Position numbers and translations under genes: made by a program. Source: Bacilli bacterium (lineage in GTDB: Bacteria; Bacillota_I; Bacilli_A; RF39; UBA660). From it: 38,128 nucleotides of DNA. The DNA lies in NCBI GenBank assembly GCA_017938725.1, contig JAGBAW010000006.1:1-38128 (forward strand). Reading direction: 5' to 3'. Under the pieces are notes generated by a model that was not told the DNA's origin, searched no databases, and saw only the letters and a list, made by a program, of their open reading frames with translations. The first letter of the stretch is position 1. The number at the start of each line of letters is the position of its first letter. Of the stretch, positions 17,627 through 26,495 are shown piece by piece.

Positions 17627-18664
17627 ATGCCCAATGTTAGTATTATAGTGCCAGTTTATAATTGTGAGAGGTTTTTAAATAAATGTTTAGATAGTATTAT
17701 AAATCAAACATATAAAGATTTTGAGGTAATATTAATAGACGATTTATCTAAGGATAATAGTCTAAATATCATGTTAGATTATGAAAGCAAATATGATAAT
17801 ATTACAGTAATTGCTAGTAAGAAAAATGAGGGACCAGGATCATCCAGAAATAAAGGACTTGATATTGCAAAAGGGAAATATATTATGTTTATTGATTCAG
17901 ATGATTATATCGAACCTAATACCTTAGAGGATGCTGTTAAGTGTGCTTTAGAATATAATGCTGATATTGTTAGATACGATTTTAGCAGAAGTATATCTAA
18001 TATTGAATATGCTGATAGGAAATTATATCCAAAATTAAAGGAAAAAACAAAAAAAGTTAGTTCAAGACAGGGAGATTATTTCCTTTTAGAAACTGCAGGA
18101 CCATGTAATAAGTTATTCTCTAGAGAATTAATAGGTAATAGTAGGTTCCCCGTTGGAATATATTTTGAGGATTTGCCATTTGTAATTTCTAATATATTAA
18201 AAGCTGAAAATATAGTTCATCTAAATGAAGTATTATATAGATATAGATTTAATCCAAAAAGTATAATGGGAGCAAATTTATTTGGTAGTACTAAAATACT
18301 TGATATTTTAAAATCATGTGATATTTTAGATGAATACGTAAAAGGAATAGAGTTTGATAAGAAAAGATTAGACTCACTAAAATTAATGAATACTATATAT
18401 ATTTTTAATGATATACTGTTTTGGAGAAATTTAAATTTTAAGGGTAAGCAACAATTAATTAGTTATCTATTTAGAATTTTAGAATTAAAATATGAAGATA
18501 TATATAATAATGAATCATTTTTATCTGTTATGAAAAGAGATGGATTTTTTAGAAGAAGAATTAAATTTATGAAAAGGTATGTATTAAAAAAGAAATATAT
18601 GATATCAAGTTCACTAGATGAATTACTAAGTAAAGCATCTCAAATAATAAATTTACAAAAATAG
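17627..18664 (+). CDS. Family 2 glycosyltransferase
   Basis: 345 residues. GT-A fold start VSIIVPVYNCERFLNKCLDSI, then QTYKDFEVILIDDLSKDNS, the nucleotide-sugar segment NEGPGSSRNKGLDIAKG and the metal-binding FIDSDDYIEP. The C-terminal half (about 200-345) is helical and basic (RRRIKFMKRYVLKKKY), probably touching the membrane. It would transfer a sugar from an NDP-sugar to a surface polymer or lipid. AAGGAAG precedes the ATG. The ZIP transporter follows by nine bases. Acceptor unknown. Confidence 0.9.
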   Translation: MPNVSIIVPVYNCERFLNKCLDSIINQTYKDFEVILIDDLSKDNSLNIMLDYESKYDNITVIASKKNEGPGSSRNKGLDIAKGKYIMFIDSDDYIEPNTLEDAVKCALEYNADIVRYDFSRSISNIEYADRKLYPKLKEKTKKVSSRQGDYFLLETAGPCNKLFSRELIGNSRFPVGIYFEDLPFVISNILKAENIVHLNEVLYRYRFNPKSIMGANLFGSTKILDILKSCDILDEYVKGIEFDKKRLDSLKLMNTIYIFNDILFWRNLNFKGKQQLISYLFRILELKYEDIYNNESFLSVMKRDGFFRRRIKFMKRYVLKKKYMISSSLDELLSKASQIINLQK

Positions 18665-18673
18665 GAGGGAAAT

Positions 18674-19420
18674 ATGGGATTATTAATAACATTTATACTT
18701 GGAATATTTATATTAGTAGGGGCATTACTTGCCAAACTACCAAAAAATAGTAAATTGATAGAACAAATATCTATTTCGGTTGCTCTTGGTACTATGATAT
18801 CTTTGGTTACATTTGAATTAATTCCGGAGGTATTTGAAACATTTAAATCAGATAATATATTAAAAACAATATTTATAATACTTATATTCATTCTACTTGG
18901 AATTGTTATTTTAAAAATACTAGATATATTTATACCAGAACATGATCATGAACATGGTCTTTCTCATAATTGTACACAGGATAATTTAATACATATAGGT
19001 GTTGTATCGTCAATAGCTATTATACTTCATAATATAATTGAGGGAATGGCAGTTTATAGTATGAGTGAATCATCATTTAAACTTGGAGTGCTTGTATCAT
19101 TAGGTGTTGGACTTCATAATATTCCTATGGGAATGATACTTTATTCAACATTAAAAAAAGATAATAATAAAAAGAGGATAATTTTATTATCTCTTGCATC
19201 ATTGTCAACATTTATTGGTGGACTACTTATGATGTTAATAAGTTCATTACTTAGTGAAGTGGTTATAGGTGTATTAATACTTATTACGTTAGGCATGCTT
19301 ATTTATATAATAATTTTTGAACTTATTCCTCATTTGCTTCATTGCAAAAATAAAATATTATCTATAATAGGTGTGGTTATAGGATTTTTAATATTAATAA
19401 TAAGTACTATAATAGAATAA
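18674..19420 (+). CDS. ZIP-family divalent metal transporter
   Basis: 248 residues with about eight membrane helices. A His-rich cytoplasmic loop (EHDHEHGLSHN) precedes the metal-site helices IILHNIIEGMAVY (HN..EG) and GLHNIPMGMIL (HN.P.G), the hallmarks of ZIP transporters such as ZupT. It imports zinc or other divalent metals (or moves them down their gradient). AGGAGGG precedes the ATG. It shares a transcript with the glycosyltransferase and ends at a terminator. No Zur or Fur-type operator was recognised. Confidence 0.92.
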   Translation: MGLLITFILGIFILVGALLAKLPKNSKLIEQISISVALGTMISLVTFELIPEVFETFKSDNILKTIFIILIFILLGIVILKILDIFIPEHDHEHGLSHNCTQDNLIHIGVVSSIAIILHNIIEGMAVYSMSESSFKLGVLVSLGVGLHNIPMGMILYSTLKKDNNKKRIILLSLASLSTFIGGLLMMLISSLLSEVVIGVLILITLGMLIYIIIFELIPHLLHCKNKILSIIGVVIGFLILIISTIIE

Positions 19421-19421
19421 G

Positions 19422-19449
19422 AAATTCTTCAGGTTTGAAGAATTTTTAT
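19422..19449. terminator. Bidirectional terminator between the ZIP and UPF0316 genes
   Basis: AAATTCTTC-AGGTTT-GAAGAATTT followed by TTAT on the plus strand and A-rich on the other side. It serves two convergent genes. Confidence 0.65.
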
Positions 19450-19964
19450 TTTCCAAAATATCCATTTAATATTTCCTTACTCTCAGTTATAGTTATAAAT
19501 GCCGCCGGATCAATATCAGTAATTAACTTCTTGAAATTAGCAAGTTTATTATTTTCAATTTGGGCGTAAATCATATAATTTGTATCTTCTTCATGAACAC
19601 CCTTGCACTCAACAACAGATGCCGAATAATTTGAATTTTTTAATGCACTTATAACATTATTATTAGTATTTTTAGTAATTATTTGTACACTTACTGTACC
19701 TCTTATAAGTCTTTTAGAAAGACCGCTACCAGTAAATGTTCCAGCAGCATATCCACCTGCATATGAAAGTGCAATCCATATACTTTTCATTTGGGTATTT
19801 AATGCCTCTTTTACGACAACAAACCATATAAGTACATCAATAAAACCAATAATTGTTGCGAGTTTTCTTTTTCCTTTAACTAAATACATTGTTTGCATTG
19901 TAGATAATGTAACATCTAATAGTCTTCCAAGAAATATTTTTATACATAAATATAAAAGCTCCAT
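19446..19964 (-). CDS. UPF0316 membrane protein (YebE-like)
   Basis: 172 residues. Three membrane helices with the family motif GRLLDVTLSTMQTMYLVKGK and SYAGGYAAGTFTGS, then a cytoplasmic ferredoxin-like DUF2179-type domain (about 95-172) ending in FITITESKEILNGYF. The family is widespread in Firmicutes (B. subtilis YebE) and its function is unknown; the C-terminal domain resembles nucleotide- or metal-sensing domains. AAAGGAG precedes the ATG. The Cys-rich gene lies upstream on the same strand. Confidence 0.85.
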   Translation of the reverse strand: MELLYLCIKIFLGRLLDVTLSTMQTMYLVKGKRKLATIIGFIDVLIWFVVVKEALNTQMKSIWIALSYAGGYAAGTFTGSGLSKRLIRGTVSVQIITKNTNNNVISALKNSNYSASVVECKGVHEEDTNYMIYAQIENNKLANFKKLITDIDPAAFITITESKEILNGYFGK

Positions 19965-20033
19965 TTTTCATACTCCTTTATCCTCAAAAATTATACATTA
20001 ATATGTATTTATTGTAAATAAAAAGATTTAAAA

Positions 20034-20312
20034 TTAATCTAAATCCTCTTTATATTCTGCACATGTTATGTAAATAGTATCCTCATTACTGCCATTACAT
20101 GAACATTCTTTTAGGCATACTTCCTTTTTATTATTTTCATCATTATCAATCAAGTTACAAGACTTACATATAATAGTTTTATCATTACCATCTTCGCATT
20201 TTGTGCATGTAACTTTTAATTTATTATCATCATCATAAGTACATTCACATGAATTACAAACTATTTTTTTATCCTTATTTTTATTACTGTTATTTTTATT
20301 TTTACAAGACAT
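20034..20312 (-). CDS. Cys-rich small protein with repeated CxxC pairs
   Basis: 92 residues, of which 12 are Cys, arranged as CNSCEC, CTKC, CKSC and CLKECSC with single Cys near both ends. The rest is hydrophilic and rich in Lys, Asn, Asp and Glu; no membrane segment. AAGGAG precedes the ATG. The spacing suggests metal binding or a cross-linked structure; a spore-coat or metallothionein-like role is possible, but neither is shown. I recognise no family. It may be transcribed with the UPF0316 gene 69 bases downstream. Confidence 0.65.
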   Translation of the reverse strand: MSCKNKNNSNKNKDKKIVCNSCECTYDDDNKLKVTCTKCEDGNDKTIICKSCNLIDNDENNKKEVCLKECSCNGSNEDTIYITCAEYKEDLD

Positions 20313-20398
20313 ATTATCATTCTCCTTCTTTATTATTATGTCATAATTTTAAAAAGATATACAATTTGTGGTAAAATATATGTAAGAGGTTTGGTATT

Positions 20399-21235
20399 AT
20401 GATAAAAATAAAAAATACAGATATTAATTTAAAAGATACAATTACATGTGGACAAATATTTAGATTTAAAGAAGAAGATGATAATTCATACACAGTAATA
20501 TTATCTGATAGAGTAGTTAATATAAAACAAGATAAAAATAATTTAATAGTAAAGTCAAATAAAGAGGATGATTTAGAAAATGTTATAAGAAAATACTTAG
20601 ACTTAGATAGAGACTATAATGAATTAAATAAAAAGATAATTGAATATGATAATACTTTAGGGGATATTATATCAGTTTGCAATGGTCTTAAAATGATTAA
20701 TCAACCAAAATTTGAATGTATTATAAGTTATATAATATCCCAAAATAATAGAGTTTCTCAAATAGCTAAGACCCTTAATAACATATCTGAAAAATATGGG
20801 GAAAAAGTTAATTTTGAAGGTAAAGAATATTATTTATTTCCAAGTTTAAAAGAAATCAAAAATTGTACAAAAGATGAACTTAGAGAATTAAAAACAGGTT
20901 TTAGAGATGAATATATTTATGAGTTTATTAATAAAGTCAATAACGGTGAATTTGATATTAACCAAATTGATGATATGACTTCAGATAATGCGATGAGCTA
21001 TTTAATTGAAAATAAGGGAATAGGTGAAAAAGTAGCTTCTTGTATACTCTTATTTGGATATTCAAGATATGATGTTTTTCCGGTAGATACCTGGGTAAAA
21101 AAATATATGAAAGATATATACAATATTACTAATATAAAAGATATAAGAAAATTTACTAAAGAAAAATATAAAGATTATTCAGGCCTTGTAATCCAGTATA
21201 TGTTTCATTATAAAAGAAATGGTGAGAAAAAATAA
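20399..21235 (+). CDS. ogg: 8-oxoguanine DNA glycosylase/AP lyase, OGG1 type
   Basis: 278 residues. The N-terminal domain has TCGQIFRF, matching the CGQ(S)FRW segment of OGG1. The HhH-GPD core carries catalytic Lys211 (GIGEKVASC) and Asp230 (FPVDTWV), as in human OGG1. It removes 8-oxoguanine opposite C and nicks the backbone. This bacterial OGG1 form is known from Clostridium acetobutylicum. GAGG precedes the ATG and a TAAAAT -10 with TG extension lies about 30 bases upstream. Single gene, convergent with the gerA operon. Confidence 0.9.
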   Translation: MIKIKNTDINLKDTITCGQIFRFKEEDDNSYTVILSDRVVNIKQDKNNLIVKSNKEDDLENVIRKYLDLDRDYNELNKKIIEYDNTLGDIISVCNGLKMINQPKFECIISYIISQNNRVSQIAKTLNNISEKYGEKVNFEGKEYYLFPSLKEIKNCTKDELRELKTGFRDEYIYEFINKVNNGEFDINQIDDMTSDNAMSYLIENKGIGEKVASCILLFGYSRYDVFPVDTWVKKYMKDIYNITNIKDIRKFTKEKYKDYSGLVIQYMFHYKRNGEKK

Positions 21236-21265
21236 CAATAGTTGTATCTTTAAATTGTATGTATA

Positions 21266-21303
21266 ATAAAAAATAAGGTTATTAAGTAGCCTTATTTTTT
21301 TTA
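21266..21303. terminator. Bidirectional terminator between ogg and the gerA operon
   Basis: AAAAAATAAGG(T)TA-TTAAG-TAGCCTTATTTTTT forms a strong stem with T-runs in both directions. Confidence 0.7.
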
Positions 21304-22370
21304 AATCTCGCTATTATTATGCTAATAATTATTAGTGAAAAAATAGGTATTGTATATACAAAAATATAGTAATCTTTTACAACATTGTATGCAATAGTAG
21401 TATTTTTAAATAACATTGTAGATAAAATTAATGAAATTATTATAAAAGGATAATATATTTTCTTTCTATCAATATTTTTATGATTTAGATAACTTTTCAC
21501 GAAAAATAAACTCATAACTGCACTTATAAATAAACTAAATAACCATTGTGTAGATAAAATATTTTCAACGTGCTGAATAAAATCAAAATAATTTATTTTC
21601 TTTATAAGAGTAAATTCAGGATAATAAAATAATTTAGATAGTTCTATACCAAATATACTTATTATAAATATAAATAATAATAGAAAATTTATACATCCAA
21701 ATATATAAAATATAATTATTCTTTTATTTATTTTATCTTGATTATCAATTTGATTTTTTGGAATAGTTAACATTAATATAGTAGGAGTTAAAAAATAGGA
21801 TATAAAATATAATGAATTTTTTAATATAGTTATAAATGGAATATTAAAAAATGGTTTTAGATTATCTATTTCTATAAAACTAGTAAGCCCAAATATAGAA
21901 AGAAGAATCTCTATTATAGATATAAAAAATATTATTAATGACACCTTAGATATAGTTTTAATACCACTATTAACAGAGTAAACTACAGGTATTAGAAATA
22001 AAATTAATATTATTATACTAGGGGTTTTATCTAAATATTTATTTTGAATATATAGCTGAATACTCCATAACGTATAAATAAAATATAATACAAATAGTAA
22101 AACTAAAATAATATTTATTATGTTTCCTATTCCTTTTCCAAATAGTTTTTCAATTTTTTTAAATAGATCCAAATCTTTTTCATAATTAAATAATTTTATG
22201 AAAAAATATAAAATTATAAAACCTAATATAAACCCCAGTATTATAGATAATGGACTGCTTTGCTCACTAGAATTTAACATTTGCGTGATACCTACTCCTA
22301 AAAACATAGATTGTGATGAGAAAAATAATAGACTCGCAAACCCTTTATTACTAATTTTTGTATTCATCAT
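21282..22370 (-). CDS. Spore germinant receptor subunit B (GerAB-type permease)
   Basis: 362 residues with about ten membrane helices of the APC transporter fold. The family start ISNKGFASLLFFSSQSMFLGVG and the later LSTQWLFSLFISAVMSLFF fit GerAB/spore-germination permeases. This subunit lines the inner spore membrane and is thought to bind the amino-acid germinant. Its start overlaps the end of the C subunit by ATGA (22367-22370). Last gene of the operon. Confidence 0.88.
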   Translation of the reverse strand: MMNTKISNKGFASLLFFSSQSMFLGVGITQMLNSSEQSSPLSIILGFILGFIILYFFIKLFNYEKDLDLFKKIEKLFGKGIGNIINIILVLLFVLYFIYTLWSIQLYIQNKYLDKTPSIIILILFLIPVVYSVNSGIKTISKVSLIIFFISIIEILLSIFGLTSFIEIDNLKPFFNIPFITILKNSLYFISYFLTPTILMLTIPKNQIDNQDKINKRIIIFYIFGCINFLLLFIFIISIFGIELSKLFYYPEFTLIKKINYFDFIQHVENILSTQWLFSLFISAVMSLFFVKSYLNHKNIDRKKIYYPFIIISLILSTMLFKNTTIAYNVVKDYYIFVYTIPIFSLIIISIIIARFKKNKAT

Positions 22371-23503
22371 TTCTTAGCTCCTTTACTAGAGTTTCTTATT
22401 TCACCCTTTCTAGATAAATTTACATCTGCATTAACACTTATATCAAAATTTTCATTTTTATATTCTGGATAATCTAAATATATAGTTCTTTCAATTCCTA
22501 AAAATTTTCCTTTAGTTTCATTTTGTGCATTTATTGATTTATCTACATAGTACTTAATTTTTTTTTCAGTAGCTTTTTCTAACTTTTTAATAGTCTTTTC
22601 CTTTGTAAGGTTATCTGAACAATTATATTCTGCAATAATAGCATTCGTCTTTATATTTATATTAACTTTATATTTATTATTTATTTTGTTTACATCAGTT
22701 TTAGTTTCATTTCCAAGAATAGATATAGAAGAGTAGTTATTATCATCACATTTAACTGGTATAATCATTTCCTGAACTTGGTTTCTAACAAAATTATATC
22801 CTATAGTCTCATTTTCTGTTAGATACCTTTCAAGTTTACCATCTTTTGTAACTGCGATATTTCCAAGAACTAATTTTGATATAGGATCAGTTGTAGCTGT
22901 ATTATCTGTTGTTGTACCTTTCTTTTTGTAATCTTCTACTTCAACAACAGCAATAACGGGATCTATATATTCTTTTAAATAAAGTGATACAAATTCATCA
23001 AGTTTAGTAGAGTATGTTAGGGCACTTGCAATATCTGCAGATTTTAAAGAAGTTGTAACATATTCTGCAGGTACTGATTCAGGTGCTGTCATAACTTTAA
23101 TAACATCTGATGCATCAATTCCTTTAGAAACTGTAATAGTAAATTCATTTCTAACCTCAGTTAATCTTTGAAATACATCCAAAACATTTATAATACCTTC
23201 TTTCGCAACCTCCTCAGATAAAACAAGTTTACTTAAATGACCTCCATATAAATTATTTGGTGCTTTTAAAGTCATTTTTCTAAGTGCCTCATTAATTGTT
23301 TTACCCTTTTCAGTATAAACTATTACCTGACTATTTTCACTTTCTTCATCTTCTTTGGCATTCATAATTTGTGCACTTACTTTATATTCATCATCATCTT
23401 TATCAATTGCTATTGAGCTTATTATTGATATTTGATTTAATTCTTTATAGTTATAACATCCACTCATTAAAAGTATTAATAAAATAATAAATATCTTTTT
23501 CAT
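22367..23503 (-). CDS. Spore germinant receptor subunit C (GerAC-type lipoprotein)
   Basis: 378 residues. Lipoprotein signal with lipobox LMSGC (Cys16), then the family motif YKELNQISIISSIAIDKDD. The three-domain Ger(x)C fold follows, ending with FLGIERTIYLDYPEYK. It is anchored to the outer leaflet of the inner spore membrane as part of the receptor. AGGAGG precedes the ATG and lies just after the end of subunit A. The order A-C-B differs from the B. subtilis order A-B-C, but such order occurs in clostridia. Confidence 0.92.
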   Translation of the reverse strand: MKKIFIILLILLMSGCYNYKELNQISIISSIAIDKDDDEYKVSAQIMNAKEDEESENSQVIVYTEKGKTINEALRKMTLKAPNNLYGGHLSKLVLSEEVAKEGIINVLDVFQRLTEVRNEFTITVSKGIDASDVIKVMTAPESVPAEYVTTSLKSADIASALTYSTKLDEFVSLYLKEYIDPVIAVVEVEDYKKKGTTTDNTATTDPISKLVLGNIAVTKDGKLERYLTENETIGYNFVRNQVQEMIIPVKCDDNNYSSISILGNETKTDVNKINNKYKVNINIKTNAIIAEYNCSDNLTKEKTIKKLEKATEKKIKYYVDKSINAQNETKGKFLGIERTIYLDYPEYKNENFDISVNADVNLSRKGEIRNSSKGAKK

Positions 23504-23506
23504 TTG

Positions 23507-24901
23507 TTACCTCCTATATATATTTTTTGTTAAAAATGGGTTTCTTTTATTTAATTTATATTTTTTAGTAAGAATAAAGTTATCTTTTTGTTCTTCTTTA
23601 TTAAATGGTGCATTTGGAAGTGTATAATCAAAACCATATGATTCTATAGAACATAGTTTAACTAAGAAAATCAAACTTGCAATAAATACACCATATAGAC
23701 CTGTAAATGCTGCGAGAAGTAAGAAAATTAATTTCCATATTCTTATAGCATTAACAATATCATTATCATTAAATAATAAAGATGCAACTGATGAAACTGC
23801 AATTATTATTATCATAATAGGAGTTATCATACCAGCATCAACAGCGGCTTGTCCAACAACTAGGGCACCAACAATAGACATTGATGAACCCATTACAAAT
23901 GGTATTCTAGTATCAGCTTCTCTTAATATTTCAAATATTAACCACATAACAATAGCTTCAACAATTGTAGGAAATGGAACACCACCTCTTTGAATAGAAA
24001 AATTTATAAGTACCCCTGTCGGCAATGTTTCTTGGTTAAATGTAGCAAGTGCAACATAAACTGCAGGAGTAAATATTGCGATAATTAATGCAATTACTCT
24101 AATTATTCTTGTAACTGATACATTTTTAGAATTTTGATAATAATCATCTATGGTTTTTATATAATCATTAAAAAATGCAGGTAATACAATTACTTGTGGA
24201 GTATTTTCAACTAATATTACAACTCTTCCTTCCATAAGGTGAAAACTAGCAAAGTCTGGCCTTTCAGTCATTAGATTAGTTGGTAACATAGTATTCTTTT
24301 CTTCTAGATTTTCAAATATATAATTGCTATTTGCAACATAATCCATAGTCATATTCTTAAGTCTTTTTTCTATTTTATCAACTAGGGTCTTATTTGCAAT
24401 ACCATCTACATAAAATAAAGCTACCTTTGTTTTACTAGATGTACCAATTACATGCTCGTTTATCTTTAAGTCTTTAGATCTAATTCTTTTTCTTATTAAT
24501 CCCATATTATTTTGATAATTTTCGGTAAATGCATCTTTAGGACCCTTTATAACTTTTTCATTTGATGCTTCACTAATCCCACTATCAAGAGGATATTTAG
24601 TTTCAAATGATAAAAATTTATTTTTTACACATACTATAGTAAAACCACTATATAGATTATCGTATAATGTTTTTTCATCTGTTATATCTTTTAAATTGCC
24701 ACTTGGAATCTTATTTTTTATATCATCTATGGATGTTATAATATTCATATTTATTGGTTTTAAAATAAAGTCATTAATTTGTGATGAATCACATAGTGTT
24801 TCAAAGTATATAATAAAGATACTTGTTTTATCATTTTTAAGTTCCCTAATTTTTAAATCGGGATTATATTTTTGAAGTAATTTAATTTTTTCTATATCCA
24901 T
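23507..24901 (-). CDS. Spore germinant receptor subunit A (GerAA-type)
   Basis: 464 residues. An N-terminal soluble domain (about 1-230) holds FYVDGIANKTLVDKIEKRL and the motif LMEGRVVILVENTPQVIVLPAFF. Then come five or so membrane helices with the conserved loop LPTGVLINFSIQRGGVPFPTIVEA and FEILREADTRIPF. GerA proteins form ion-conducting oligomers that release cations when the germinant binds. AAAGGAG precedes the ATG. First gene of a three-gene operon; a forespore sigma-G promoter is expected, but I could not place one with confidence. Confidence 0.93.
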   Translation of the reverse strand: MDIEKIKLLQKYNPDLKIRELKNDKTSIFIIYFETLCDSSQINDFILKPINMNIITSIDDIKNKIPSGNLKDITDEKTLYDNLYSGFTIVCVKNKFLSFETKYPLDSGISEASNEKVIKGPKDAFTENYQNNMGLIRKRIRSKDLKINEHVIGTSSKTKVALFYVDGIANKTLVDKIEKRLKNMTMDYVANSNYIFENLEEKNTMLPTNLMTERPDFASFHLMEGRVVILVENTPQVIVLPAFFNDYIKTIDDYYQNSKNVSVTRIIRVIALIIAIFTPAVYVALATFNQETLPTGVLINFSIQRGGVPFPTIVEAIVMWLIFEILREADTRIPFVMGSSMSIVGALVVGQAAVDAGMITPIMIIIIAVSSVASLLFNDNDIVNAIRIWKLIFLLLAAFTGLYGVFIASLIFLVKLCSIESYGFDYTLPNAPFNKEEQKDNFILTKKYKLNKRNPFLTKNIYRR

Positions 24902-24977
24902 AATTTTAACTCCTTTATAAGAATAGTTTAACCAAATTTTATGAAAATATAGTATAATAATTAAAAGGTGAAAAACT

Positions 24978-26207
24978 ATGGAAGTAAATAAAATTTATGA
25001 GACTAAAATATTAAGATATAATAATGAGGGATTGGGAGTCGGAATTATTGATAATATTGTAACTTTTATAAATAATGCATTAATAGATGAAATTGTAAAA
25101 GTTAGGATAAGTAAAATTTATAAAAATTATGCTACTGGGGATTTAATAGAAATAATAGAAAAAAGTTCAAATAGGAAAACTTTAAAATGTCCATATTTTT
25201 ATGAATGTGGTGGATGTAATATAATGCATATTGACTATGAAAAACAATTAGAATTTAAAAAAGAAAAAATAGCATCAATATTTAAAAAAATATGTGGTAT
25301 AGATATAAAACTAAAAGAGGTAAATAGTTATAATAACCTAGGCTATAGAAATAAGGTAGTTTTTAAGGTAAAAAATGATAAAATAGGATTTTATAAACCT
25401 AAGACTAATCAAATTGTTGATATTAGAGAGTGTATAATTTCCGATAAAAAAATTAACGATTGTTTATTAAATCTTAGAACATTTATAAAAAAGTATAATG
25501 ATAATAAAATAAGTGAAATAATGGTAAGAGTATGTGATAATAATGTTATGCTTTCACTAGATAAAATAAATGAAAAATATAAAGATAAATTTATAGAAGA
25601 ATTTAATTATATAAATAGTATTTATATTAATGATAAATTAGTATTTGGAATGCCAAGTTTAAATCAAAGGTTAAACAATTTAGTATTTAATATCTCACCA
25701 AAGTCATTTTTTCAAGTTAACCCTAAAGCTACCGAAAATCTTTATAATAGGGTACTTGAATATGCCAACAAATCTGATATATCAGTTGATTTATATTCAG
25801 GAACAGGTACAATAACTATGCTTTTATCTAAAAAGGCAAAAAAAGTAGTAGGTGTAGAAGTAGTAAAAGAAGCAGTAGAAGATGCTAAAAACAATTTAAA
25901 ATTAAATAATATAGATAATGTAGAATTTATATGTGGTAAAGTAGAAGATAAAATAGAAAAGTTAAAAAACTTAAATGTTGATGTACTTGTTTTAGATCCA
26001 CCAAGGGGTGGAAGTGATAAAAAAAGTTTAAAATCTATACTTGAAATAAGTCCTGAAAAAATAATATATATATCATGTAATCCAGTAACCCTAGCAAGGG
26101 ATATAAATTTATTAAAGGATAAGTATGAGTTAAGTGATATAAGTGCATTTGATATGTTTCCACAGACTTACCATGTTGAATGTGTATGTTTGTTAAACAG
26201 GCGATAA
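24978..26207 (+). CDS. rlmD: 23S rRNA (uracil-C5)-methyltransferase, RlmD/RumA family
   Basis: 409 residues. An N-terminal TRAM-like RNA-binding barrel precedes the Fe-S cysteines CPYFYECGGC. The Rossmann domain has VDLYSGTGTITMLLS and LDPPRGG; the catalytic Cys lies in ISCNPVTLARD and the end is HVECVCLLNRR. It methylates a uracil of 23S rRNA with SAM. Which site (U1939 or U747) cannot be decided here. AAAGGTG precedes the ATG. The last 35 bases act as the left attachment copy of an array of integrative units. The reading frame is intact up to its TAA, which is how such insertions spare the host gene. Confidence 0.93.
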   Translation: MEVNKIYETKILRYNNEGLGVGIIDNIVTFINNALIDEIVKVRISKIYKNYATGDLIEIIEKSSNRKTLKCPYFYECGGCNIMHIDYEKQLEFKKEKIASIFKKICGIDIKLKEVNSYNNLGYRNKVVFKVKNDKIGFYKPKTNQIVDIRECIISDKKINDCLLNLRTFIKKYNDNKISEIMVRVCDNNVMLSLDKINEKYKDKFIEEFNYINSIYINDKLVFGMPSLNQRLNNLVFNISPKSFFQVNPKATENLYNRVLEYANKSDISVDLYSGTGTITMLLSKKAKKVVGVEVVKEAVEDAKNNLKLNNIDNVEFICGKVEDKIEKLKNLNVDVLVLDPPRGGSDKKSLKSILEISPEKIIYISCNPVTLARDINLLKDKYELSDISAFDMFPQTYHVECVCLLNRR

Positions 26208-26223
26208 ACCTTTATAAATAAAG
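26172..26223 (+). other. att0: rlmD 3' end used as attachment site (left junction)
   Basis: CATGTTGAATGTGTATGTTT encodes the terminal His-Val-Glu-Cys-Val-Cys of RlmD. The stretch through the stop to about 26223 reappears with high similarity at 31972-32020. Shorter versions lie at 27723, 29993, 30571 and, decayed, 31254. Confidence 0.7.
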
Positions 26224-26230
26224 GGAAAAT

Positions 26231-26350
26231 CAACTGCTCAGTGGTGGGTAAAAAAAGCATATTTTTGATAAAAAAAGGTGCATCCTTATCAAAAAAATAT
26301 AAAAATAACTAATAAGTTATCTGAGGGGAATATGTTTTTTAATACGACAT
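26231..26350 (+). repeat. Left-arm repeat, copy L1
   Basis: Starts CAACTGCTCAGTGGTG, passes AAAAAAAGGTGCAT and ATATAAAAATAACTAATAAG, and ends TATCTGAGGGGAATATG. It matches L2 (28454-28573) over about 120 bases. Shorter matches to the end part are at 30077-30100 (L3) and 31376-31410 (L4). The remaining gap to 26440 shows nothing else. Confidence 0.75.
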
Positions 26351-26456
26351 AAATATTATTAATAAAAAAAATAATAAATTTGATCCTGATAACTATTTGT
26401 CCAATCATGAACGGACTAGTACAAAGCGTAAATTAATATATTATGTTATAATATAG

Positions 26457-26462
26457 GTATCG
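26457..26462 (+). promoter_or_regulatory. Extended -10 box of the SGNH-like gene
   Basis: TGT-TATAAT fits an extended -10 (TGnTATAAT); a clear -35 is not seen. The gene starts 34 bases later with GAGGTGG as ribosome binding site, so the unit carries its own promoter. Confidence 0.5.
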
Positions 26463-26495
26463 AATTAGCAATTGACTATATGAGGTGGATTTAAT

